From Lysobacterales bacterium (lineage in GTDB: Bacteria; Pseudomonadota; Gammaproteobacteria; Xanthomonadales; Rhodanobacteraceae): 35,543 nucleotides of DNA. Below, piece after piece: positions 1 to 6,558 of this stretch. The first letter of the stretch is position 1; every line of letters starts with the position of its first letter. The stretch covers positions 1-35,543 of the forward strand of contig NSJK01000027.1 in assembly GCA_002632325.1 (NCBI GenBank). The letters are read 5' to 3'. A program made the translations under genes and the position numbers. The notes under the pieces were generated by a model, which made no database searches, was not told the DNA's origin, and saw only the letters and a program-made list of their open reading frames with translations.

Positions 1-32
1 TCGTCGATGATCAGGGCGTAGTGCTTGTTCAT
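1..32 (-). CDS. pilR: PilR response regulator, N-terminal fragment (cut by window edge)
   Basis: Only the first ten codons and part of the eleventh lie in the window. Read on the minus strand from the ATG at 32-30 they give MNKHYALIID, the opening beta-strand of a receiver domain, where an acidic pair (the second residue is cut by the edge) would help bind magnesium. The gene follows pilS on the same strand after a 97-base gap. pilS-pilR is the known sensor-regulator pair that drives sigma-54-dependent transcription of the type IV pilin gene. The identification rests on this position plus ten residues, so the receiver, AAA+ and DNA-binding domains are inferred and lie outside the window. Confidence 0.7.
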   Translation of the reverse strand, partial: MNKHYALIID

Positions 33-129
33 GCGCTGCCGAAAGTCGAGCAATGGGGGATTTTGCCATAACGCCGCGGGTGCAACCGATGCCACAGGTC
101 ATTGTGCGCAGGCGGCCGCGCGGCCGGCC

Positions 130-1761
130 TCATGCCGAAATCCTCGGATTGGAGAACGTGGCCTGCACCGCCTGCAGGGTGATGCGGAAACACGCGCCGC
201 CGCCGGCGATGGGCACGTATTCGAGCGTGGCCTGACTCGCCTCGCTCATCTGCTTGGCCAGATACAGGCCGAGGCCCGTGCCGTATTCGTGGGTGGTGTA
301 GAAGGGCTCGAAGATCTGCGCGGCAACCTTGGGCGGAATGCCCGGGCCGCGATCAATCACTTCGAGCAGCGGCGGGCCCTTTTCGACCGGCATGCGCGCC
401 ACCACCGCGACGCGCGCGGCTTGGTTGGGCTGACGGCCATAACGCAAGGCGTTCTGCACGAGGTTCCACACCACCTGCTGCAGGTGCTGCGGATCGACCA
501 CCGCTTCGAGGCGGCGATTGCTGGTCACCGCGCGCAACTCGTCCTGTCCGAGGTCGTTGGACTGCTTGTAATCCTCGACGAAGCTGAGCACCCAGGCATT
601 GAGGTCGATCGTCTCTGGCCGCGAGCGTTCGCGCCGCGACAATTGCAGGATGTTTTCGACCACGTCGTTGGCGCGTGTGCAGTGGTTGTTGATGATCTCA
701 ACCAGACGCGTGTCGTCGGCGCTGAGATCGGGCGATTCGGCGAGCAGTTGCGCCGAATAGCGGATCGCCGCGAGCGGGTTGCGGATTTCGTGTGCGATCG
801 AGGCCGACAGGCGTCCGAGCGAGGACAGCGTGAGCTCCTCGGCTCGCTGCGAAACCAGCGAGGTGTCTTCGAGGAAGATCAGCACGTTGCTGTCGTCGTC
901 GGGCGTGAGACGGGTGAAACGTGGCACCACTTCGGGCATGTCGGTGGCCAGCGCGACGCCGGTCTGTTCGGCGCGGCTGTTGTGGCGCCAGTGGTAGAGC
1001 CGGCGCGAAAGCTCGGGCGCGACCACGCCCAGTTCGTGCTCGCCGGGCGAGGGATTGCCGATCAGGTGCCAAGCCGATTCGTTGATGCGCAGAATGTAGT
1101 TGGCGCGATCGACCAGCATCACGCCGGTGCGCATGCGCTGAATGATGAGGTCGTTGATCTGTTCGAGGTTGAGCAGATCCGCGCCACGTCGCTCGGCCAG
1201 ATCCTCGGCCGCACGCACATGGCCGCCGAGGTGGCGCAACAAGGTGGCAACGACGAGATAGGCGCCGCTCATCGCCAGCACCACGAAACCGCTCACGGGC
1301 TCGTGCGCGCCACCGATCAGGCCGTGGACATAGGGCGTGGCGACACCGAGTGCCGCGGCGATTGCGAACGCGTGCGCATGACGCGGCATGAGCAGGGCTG
1401 CGATGCCGATGTTGAGCATCAGCATCATCGGCACGAGGCCATAGCCGGCCAGCGAAAACAGCACCGCCACCGCGGCGATGATGTCGATGCCGAGCGAAAG
1501 CACGATCGTCCCGGTGAGGTGACGCAGCAACTGCCCGGTCAAGAGCAGCAGGATCAGCGCGGCGGCGAGATACAACAGGGCCGCGCTCTGTCCGAGCAGG
1601 GGATGGGTGATACGCACCGAATCGGTGCCCAGCGGGGCGAGGAACAGGCTGACGTAGACGCCGGCTTCGAGGCAGCGGTAGATGTTGAAGAACAAGAGTT
1701 CGCGGCGGGTGATTTCCCCGGCCGTTTCACGCGACAGTCCCTGGTAGCGCAAGATCGACAC
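130..1761 (-). CDS. pilS: PilS membrane sensor histidine kinase (type IV pilus control)
   Basis: A 543-residue inner-membrane histidine kinase. About six hydrophobic segments fill residues 25-178, followed by a PAS-like linker (about 205-300) and a complete kinase core: the H-box SIAHEIRNPLAAIRY with phospho-acceptor His324, the N-box with Asn437, the G1 box DRGPGIP (about 470-476), the F-box FEPFYTT (about 484-490) and the G2 box GTGLGLYLAKQM (494-505). Polytopic N-terminus, PAS and HisKA/HATPase are the known layout of PilS, which passes phosphate to PilR to control pilA. The gene is followed by the pilR start and is divergent from sucC, the order known in Xanthomonas. A TATACT hexamer on the minus strand (1872-1867) could be a -10 box but has no clear -35. 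The start is the ATG at 1761. Confidence 0.93.
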   Translation of the reverse strand: MSILRYQGLSRETAGEITRRELLFFNIYRCLEAGVYVSLFLAPLGTDSVRITHPLLGQSAALLYLAAALILLLLTGQLLRHLTGTIVLSLGIDIIAAVAVLFSLAGYGLVPMMLMLNIGIAALLMPRHAHAFAIAAALGVATPYVHGLIGGAHEPVSGFVVLAMSGAYLVVATLLRHLGGHVRAAEDLAERRGADLLNLEQINDLIIQRMRTGVMLVDRANYILRINESAWHLIGNPSPGEHELGVVAPELSRRLYHWRHNSRAEQTGVALATDMPEVVPRFTRLTPDDDSNVLIFLEDTSLVSQRAEELTLSSLGRLSASIAHEIRNPLAAIRYSAQLLAESPDLSADDTRLVEIINNHCTRANDVVENILQLSRRERSRPETIDLNAWVLSFVEDYKQSNDLGQDELRAVTSNRRLEAVVDPQHLQQVVWNLVQNALRYGRQPNQAARVAVVARMPVEKGPPLLEVIDRGPGIPPKVAAQIFEPFYTTHEYGTGLGLYLAKQMSEASQATLEYVPIAGGGACFRITLQAVQATFSNPRISA

Positions 1762-2045
1762 GTTGCCTCCCTATTGGCTCGCCCGCTTCGGGCGCGCCCG
1801 CTCGTTGCGCCAAGCCGACCGCGGCGCAGCCCGGGCCGGCGCTGCGCGGACCCGGACCGCGGGCACAGTATACGGGTCGGTTTGGATCGCGGCGTTGACC
1901 TGGGCGACGGAACCTTTTGATTTCGCCGCCCCCATGCCGGAAAATACCGCGCTGCATCAAGACGGCTCCGCTGCCGTCCCTCCCGTCTCCATCGCCTGGG
2001 CGCCGCTGCGCCAAGGTGTCGCGTTTCCCAGCACAAGGTGCCTGC

Positions 2046-3206
2046 ATGAACTTCCACGAATACCAAGCCAAGGAACTGTTTGCCGCCTATGGCATTCCCG
2101 TCCCGCCGGGCAAGACCGCCAATTCGCCCGATGCCGCCGTCGATGCCGCCAAGGCGCTCGGTGGCACCCAATGGATGGTCAAGGCGCAGATCCACGCCGG
2201 TGGTCGCGGCAAGGCGGGTGGCGTCAAGTTCTGCAAGAGCCTCGATGAGGTCCGTGCCGCCGCCAAGGGCATGCTCGGCACGAAGATGGCGACCTACCAG
2301 TCGGCCGGTCGCGCGCTGCCGGTGAATCTGGTGCTGGTCACTGATGCCACCGACATCGCCAAGGAGCTGTACCTGTCGATCCTTGTCGATCGCGACAGCA
2401 AGACCGTCTCCTTCATCGCTTCCAAGCACGGCGGCGTCGACATCGAACAGGTCGCACGCGATACCCCGCAAGACATCCACACGATTCGCGTCGATTTCGT
2501 CGAGGGCCTGCAGCCCTACCAATGCCGCCAGCTCGGCTTCGCGATGGATCTCAACGCCAGGCAGGTCGGCCAGCTCAGCAAGATCATGCTCGGCCTGTAC
2601 CAGCTGTTCAACGAGAAGGACCTGTCGTTGGTCGAACTCAACCCGCTGGCGATCCTCGCCGACGGCAACCTCGCCGCGCTCGATGGCAAGGTCAATTCCG
2701 ATGACAACGCCGAGTTCCGCCACGCCGACCTCGTCGCCATGCGTGATCTTTCGCAGGAAGACGCAGCCGAAGCCGCTGCCGCGCAGAACAATCTCAACTA
2801 CGTGACGATGGACGGCTCGATCGGCTGCATGGTCAATGGCGCGGGGCTGGCGATGGCCACGATGGACGTGATCAAGCTCGCCGGTGGCGAGCCCGCCAAC
2901 TTCCTCGATGTCGGTGGCGGCGCGACCAAGGAGCGCGTGACCGAGGCGTTCAAGCTGATCCTCTCGTCCGACAAGGTCAAGGCGATCCTCGTCAACATCT
3001 TCGGCGGCATCGTGCGCTGCGACCTGATTGCCGAGGGCATCATCGCCGCGGTCAAGGAAGTGGGCCTGAAGATCCCGGTGGTGGTGCGTCTGCAGGGCAC
3101 CAATGTCGAGAAGGGCCGCGAACTGCTCGCGAATTCGGGTCTGGCCATCACGCCGGCCGACGATCTCAACGACGCCGCACACAAGGCGGTCGCGGCCGCG
3201 AATTGA
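2046..3206 (+). CDS. sucC: Succinate-CoA ligase (ADP-forming), beta subunit
   Basis: A 386-residue beta subunit of succinyl-CoA synthetase, which converts succinyl-CoA plus ADP and phosphate to succinate, CoA and ATP in the TCA cycle. The N-terminal ATP-grasp domain begins [12 protein letters not shown] and has the [11 protein letters not shown] nucleotide-binding loop (residues 51-61) and the metal-site motif ELNPLAI (about 198-204). The C-terminal CoA-ligase domain has FLDVGGGA and the [15 protein letters not shown] motif. Length matches the family (about 388). The ATG at 2046 was chosen over upstream in-frame codons because AAGGTG precedes it at a normal distance and homologues start with MNFHEYQ. 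It is transcribed with sucD 79 bases downstream. The 284-base region shared with divergent pilS must hold its promoter; TTGACC at 1895 is a possible -35 but no good -10 follows it. Confidence 0.97.
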   Translation: MNFHEYQAKELFAAYGIPVPPGKTANSPDAAVDAAKALGGTQWMVKAQIHAGGRGKAGGVKFCKSLDEVRAAAKGMLGTKMATYQSAGRALPVNLVLVTDATDIAKELYLSILVDRDSKTVSFIASKHGGVDIEQVARDTPQDIHTIRVDFVEGLQPYQCRQLGFAMDLNARQVGQLSKIMLGLYQLFNEKDLSLVELNPLAILADGNLAALDGKVNSDDNAEFRHADLVAMRDLSQEDAAEAAAAQNNLNYVTMDGSIGCMVNGAGLAMATMDVIKLAGGEPANFLDVGGGATKERVTEAFKLILSSDKVKAILVNIFGGIVRCDLIAEGIIAAVKEVGLKIPVVVRLQGTNVEKGRELLANSGLAITPADDLNDAAHKAVAAAN

Positions 3207-3239
3207 TCCCGGCAGCCCTTCATCCGCCTTCGGCACCTT

Positions 3240-3255
3240 CTCCCGCCCGCGGGAG
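3240..3255. repeat. REP-like palindrome between sucC and sucD
   Basis: CTCCCGC-CC-GCGGGAG is a perfect seven-base inverted repeat, set in pyrimidine-rich sequence on the left and purine-rich sequence on the right. Short palindromes of this kind with a CCTTCTCCCGC flank are widespread between genes in Xanthomonadales genomes. In the sucCD transcript it would form a hairpin 31 bases ahead of the sucD start, where it could affect the relative yield or stability of the two messages. Assigning it to a dispersed family is from memory; the palindrome itself is directly visible. Confidence 0.45.
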
Positions 3256-3285
3256 CAGGGTCAGCACAGCATCAAGGACATTCCC

Positions 3286-4161
3286 ATGAGCGTATTGGTC
3301 AACAAGAACACCAAGGTCATCGTGCAGGGCTTCACCGGCCAGCAGGGCACCTTCCACGCGCAGCAGGCGCTCGACTACGGCACCCGGGTCGTCGGCGGCG
3401 TCACCCCGGGCAAGGGCGGCAGCGAGCACATCGGTCTGCCGGTCTTCAATTCGGTCGACGAGGCGGTCGCCAAGACCGGCGCCGACGCATCCGTCATCTT
3501 CGTGCCGCCGCCGTACGCGGCCGACTCGATCCTCGAGGCGATCGACGCGGGCATTCGCGTGATCGTCGCGATCACCGAAGGCATTCCGGTGCTCGACATG
3601 CTGCGCGTGAAGAACGTGCTCAAGTCGCATCCCGACACCGTGCTGATCGGCCCGAACTGCCCGGGCGTGATCACGCCGGGCGAATGCAAGATCGGCATCA
3701 TGCCCGGTCACATCCACCAGCCCGGCAAGGTCGGCATCGTCAGCCGCTCGGGCACGCTCACCTACGAGGCGGTGTTCCAGACCACCAATGCGGGCCTGGG
3801 CCAATCGACCTGCATCGGCATCGGTGGCGATCCGATCAACGGGCTCAACTTCATCGACTGCCTCAAGCTGTTCCAGAGCGACCCGCAGACCGAAGGCATC
3901 ATCATGGTCGGCGAGATCGGCGGCAGCGCCGAGGAAGACGCCGCCGAGTACATCGGTCAGTACGTGACCAAGCCGGTGGTGTCCTTCATCGCCGGCGCCT
4001 CCGCGCCTGCAGGCAAGCGCATGGGCCATGCCGGCGCGATCATCTCGGGTGGCAAGGGCACGGCTGCGGCCAAGTTCGCGGCGTTGGAGAAGGCCGGTGT
4101 GACCACGGTCAAGTCGCCTGCCGATCTGGGCAAGACGCTCGCGGCGAAGATGAAGAAGTAA
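3286..4161 (+). CDS. sucD: Succinate-CoA ligase, alpha subunit
   Basis: A 291-residue alpha subunit, partner of SucC. The CoA-binding Rossmann domain occupies about residues 5-125 ([19 protein letters not shown] near the start, [12 protein letters not shown] at 122-133), followed by the ligase domain with [16 protein letters not shown] (about 208-223). The phosphohistidine is His248 in [18 protein letters not shown], equivalent to His246 of the E. coli enzyme. Length and motifs are intact. The ATG at 3286 is preceded by AAGGA seven bases upstream. It is the second gene of the sucCD operon, and the perfect hairpin 23 bases after the stop marks the operon's end. Confidence 0.97.
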   Translation: MSVLVNKNTKVIVQGFTGQQGTFHAQQALDYGTRVVGGVTPGKGGSEHIGLPVFNSVDEAVAKTGADASVIFVPPPYAADSILEAIDAGIRVIVAITEGIPVLDMLRVKNVLKSHPDTVLIGPNCPGVITPGECKIGIMPGHIHQPGKVGIVSRSGTLTYEAVFQTTNAGLGQSTCIGIGGDPINGLNFIDCLKLFQSDPQTEGIIMVGEIGGSAEEDAAEYIGQYVTKPVVSFIAGASAPAGKRMGHAGAIISGGKGTAAAKFAALEKAGVTTVKSPADLGKTLAAKMKK

Positions 4162-4183
4162 GCGGTTTCGATAAGTGCTCATG

Positions 4184-4214
4184 GCAAACGGGCCCGCATT
4201 GCGGGCCCGTTTGC
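4184..4214. terminator. Hairpin terminator between convergent sucD and the DUF2782 gene
   Basis: GCAAACGGGCCCGC (4184-4197), loop ATT, then the exact reverse complement (4201-4214), a 14-base stem. It is followed by TTATGTCT on the plus strand and lies between two convergent genes, so it probably stops transcription from both sides. The U-run is short, but the stem is strong and its A/T end helps form a U-rich stretch on either strand. Confidence 0.85.
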
Positions 4215-4245
4215 TTATGTCTCCAGCGCAGCGATCGCGCGCGTG

Positions 4246-4737
4246 CTATTTCCACTGATAGAGCGTGTAGTACACCGGCGAGACCGGGCCTTCGTTCGCA
4301 TCGCGCACGAGGCGACCGCTGCCATCGTTGGTGACGAAGGTCTGGATCGGACCATTGATCGGGACGATGCGGATCATCCAGAGGCGGCCGTTCTCGCGGT
4401 ATTCCTCGACCGTATCCGAGCCTTGCTGACGTTTGGTGACCTCACTGGCGCCGATGCGCTGCTGGTTCTCCGCAGCGATGCGCGAGGCCTTGTCGCGCAC
4501 CAGCCGCGCATCGGGCTTGGGCAGGGGGGCGAGCGGATCCTCGGCACTGGCGGCCGGCGCGGCGGATGCTGCTTCCTGCGCTGGTGCGGTGGCCTTGGTG
4601 CTGCTGCTGGTCGGGTCATTCATGCCCGGTGGTGGCGGCACATCGGCAACGGGTGTTTTCGCTGCGGGCGGCGCGGCCCACGCGCTCGCGCAGGCGATGG
4701 CAAGGAGCAGGGCAGAAGACAGCAGGGTGGTTTTCAT
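4246..4737 (-). CDS. DUF2782 family exported protein
   Basis: A 163-residue protein with a signal peptide (MKTTLLSSALLLAIACASAWA, cleavage near residue 21), a long Pro/Ala/Ser-rich low-complexity linker (about 22-75), and a compact C-terminal domain of about 70 residues with TVEEYRENGRLWMIRI and VYYTLYQW. The EYR-x-NG-x-LYMI core and closing aromatic strand fit DUF2782, a small periplasmic family with no known function. From memory the same family lies beside polA in Pseudomonas, and here polA is two genes away, so the link is conserved with two genes inserted between. The start ATG at 4737 has a GGAG element upstream. It is divergent from the secreted-protein gene at 4861. Confidence 0.8.
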   Translation of the reverse strand: MKTTLLSSALLLAIACASAWAAPPAAKTPVADVPPPPGMNDPTSSSTKATAPAQEAASAAPAASAEDPLAPLPKPDARLVRDKASRIAAENQQRIGASEVTKRQQGSDTVEEYRENGRLWMIRIVPINGPIQTFVTNDGSGRLVRDANEGPVSPVYYTLYQWK

Positions 4738-4860
4738 CGGAGACTCCGGAGCGCGCGTCTAGCCTAACAGAGGCGGGAGCATCACGATGTGGTGGCGATG
4801 CGTTGGGATTCCAGCCGCCTGATTGCGTATGAAGCAGTGCCCATCCTTCGGAGTCGAGCC

Positions 4861-5610
4861 ATGTCGCTTCGTCATTCGTGGTTGCTCGCCGCAGCCTTGT
4901 TCCTGCTTCACCTGCCAATGGCGCGCGCCAGCAGCGATCCGATTCTGGATCACCTGCTTCAACCCGATCAGGTCACACCCTGGTTCAACGGTGCGATCAC
5001 CAGCATCGGTCAGGTGATGTCCTGCGGCAGCAATCCGCCGATCTTCGCCACCCGTGTCATGGGCTATGCCGGGTTCAGCCATCCACCACCGAATCTCACG
5101 CCGGCGGTGGGCGAGATCTTCTACACCCACGTGGTGCTCGGTCATCCGGGCAACCCTTGCGCGGGCAGTGCGGTGGGTCTGGAACTCATCCTGCCTGCTG
5201 GCGTGGAGATCGCCAATTCGGCGGACAATCCGGTGTTCTGCTTCTCGATCATCCCCAACCCCAATCGCTTGCTCAACCTCGATGTCGACCCCGACTACGG
5301 TTGCCCGACCAGCTTTCCGCTTGGTCTCGAGGGTTACGCGGTGCGGCCCCTGCGTGGTGGCTTGGGCAACAGCGGCGCCTGGGGCATGCACATGGGTTTC
5401 TGGCTGGAAATCCTCATCCCGCTACGCGCAACGACGCCGCAGGGCGGCAACAGCACGATCGCCTGGCGCGTGAATCCCGACGTCGGGTTGGTCGGCTATC
5501 CGCAGGTCGGCTTGCAGGTCAACAACGAGGTGATCTTCCGCGACGGCATGGAGGGCACCCTGCTCAATCTCGACCTGTGCACGCTCAATCCGCCACCGCA
5601 AGGTTGCTGA
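4861..5610 (+). CDS. Small secreted protein with IFRDGME C-terminal motif, function unknown
   Basis: A 249-residue protein I do not recognise. It has a clear signal peptide (MSLRHSWLLAAALFLLHLPMA, cleavage near residue 23 after ARA), then a globular region rich in Gly, Pro and short beta-strand patterns. The mature part has six cysteines (near 39, 101, 127, 144, 243 and the last residue), enough for three disulfides. Residues 225-231 read IFRDGME, 18 residues from the C-terminus; the same motif with Phe (IFRDGFE) occurs in both giant exoproteins of this window. The start at 4861 was preferred to an upstream in-frame start at 4789 because only it puts the signal peptide at the N-terminus. Two inverted repeats follow the gene. 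Extracytoplasmic location is well supported; the function is not known. Confidence 0.75.
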   Translation: MSLRHSWLLAAALFLLHLPMARASSDPILDHLLQPDQVTPWFNGAITSIGQVMSCGSNPPIFATRVMGYAGFSHPPPNLTPAVGEIFYTHVVLGHPGNPCAGSAVGLELILPAGVEIANSADNPVFCFSIIPNPNRLLNLDVDPDYGCPTSFPLGLEGYAVRPLRGGLGNSGAWGMHMGFWLEILIPLRATTPQGGNSTIAWRVNPDVGLVGYPQVGLQVNNEVIFRDGMEGTLLNLDLCTLNPPPQGC

Positions 5611-5623
5611 ACGGATGAATTCC

Positions 5624-5691
5624 GACCGCGTCGCGCGCGGTCGCTGGCGGAGTATGGTGGTTGGTTGTCGATGCCGCGGGCATCGACAACC
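5624..5691. other. Two tandem inverted repeats ahead of adc
   Basis: The first is GACCGCG-5-CGCGGTC (5624-5642). The second is GGTTGTCGATGCC-3-GGCATCGACAACC (5663-5691), a perfect 13-base stem. Neither is followed by a T-run. They lie between the secreted-protein stop (5610) and the adc start (5736). They could end the upstream transcript with help from a factor, protect the adc message, or be an operator for a dimeric regulator. The sequence alone does not decide between these. Confidence 0.5.
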
Positions 5692-5735
5692 CTCGATGGC
5701 TGCGTTTGCTCGAGCCATCCTCCAATGGAGACGCC

Positions 5736-6473
5736 ATGAACGAAGATCAAATCCGCGAGCGTGCATTCGCCATGCCGATCGACAATCCGGCCTATCCGCC
5801 CGGACCATACCTGTTCGTCGATCGCGAATATCTGGTGATCACCTATCGCACCGATGCCGATGCGCTGGCGCGCGTGATTCCGGCGCCGCTGCAAATGGAT
5901 GCGCCGCTGGTCAAGTACGAATTCATCCGCATGCCCGATTCCACGGGCTTTGGCGACTACACCGAATCGGGGCAGGTCATTCCGATCAAGTACAAGGGTG
6001 AGAGCGGCGGCTATGTGCGCATGATGTTCCTCGACGACCATCCGCCCACTGCGGGCGGCCGCGAGATCTGGGGTTTCCCCAAGAAGCTGGGCAAGCCCGA
6101 GCTCAAGGTGCACCGGGATACCCTGGTCGGCACGCTCAAGTACTCCGATTTTCCGGTTGCCGTGGGCACGATGGGCTACAAGTACGCGGCGATGGATCGT
6201 GACAAGGCGATCGCCGGCATGGAGGCGCCCGCCTTCCTGCTCAAGATCATCCCGCACGTCGATGGCACGCCGCGGGTGTGCGAGCTGGTGCGCTATGCGA
6301 TGCAGTGCAAGACCTTCAAGGGCGCGTGGACCGGCCCTGGCGCGCTCGATCTGTTCGCTCATGCATTGGCGCCGGTGGCCGACCTGCCGGTGCTCGAAGT
6401 CGTCTCGGCGGCACATTTCAAGGCGGACTTGTTGCTGCCTTACGGCGAGGTCGTGCACGACTACCTGCGCTGA
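5736..6473 (+). CDS. adc: Acetoacetate decarboxylase family protein
   Basis: A 245-residue member of the acetoacetate decarboxylase family, which in its founding members converts acetoacetate to acetone and CO2 through a Schiff base on lysine. The signature [15 protein letters not shown] gives Lys116 as the Schiff-base lysine (Lys115 in Clostridium acetobutylicum), with Lys117 as the neighbour that lowers its pKa. Arg30, Glu62 and Glu77 correspond to the clostridial active-site residues Arg29, Glu61 and Glu76, so the catalytic set looks complete. Length is as expected. The ATG at 5736 follows a purine-rich GGAG. The gene stands alone, with polA 85 bases downstream. Some family members act on other keto acids, so the substrate is not certain; a link to ketone-body or PHB turnover is inference. 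Confidence 0.88.
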   Translation: MNEDQIRERAFAMPIDNPAYPPGPYLFVDREYLVITYRTDADALARVIPAPLQMDAPLVKYEFIRMPDSTGFGDYTESGQVIPIKYKGESGGYVRMMFLDDHPPTAGGREIWGFPKKLGKPELKVHRDTLVGTLKYSDFPVAVGTMGYKYAAMDRDKAIAGMEAPAFLLKIIPHVDGTPRVCELVRYAMQCKTFKGAWTGPGALDLFAHALAPVADLPVLEVVSAAHFKADLLLPYGEVVHDYLR

Positions 6474-6558
6474 AGAGTCCGCGGGGCTGCAGGCCCGCCG
6501 CATTGCAAAGCCGGCGGGTGCGCGCCAAGCTGCGGGCCCGCCGTGCTGCCGCCTCGCC

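Noticed and set aside
104..130. GC-rich palindrome (GGCCGCGCGGCC) between pilS and pilR as a terminator
   Set aside because: No T-run follows on the minus strand, and pilR is expected to be co-transcribed with pilS. Short GC palindromes are common at this base composition.
25..1920. 631-codon open frame on the plus strand opposite pilS
   Set aside because: The minus strand encodes a complete histidine kinase with all motifs. The plus frame has no recognisable domain and extends past pilS into its promoter region.
1895..1923. TTGACC as the -35 of a sucC promoter
   Set aside because: The hexamer at the right spacing (TGATTT) is a poor -10, so I did not annotate it as a promoter.
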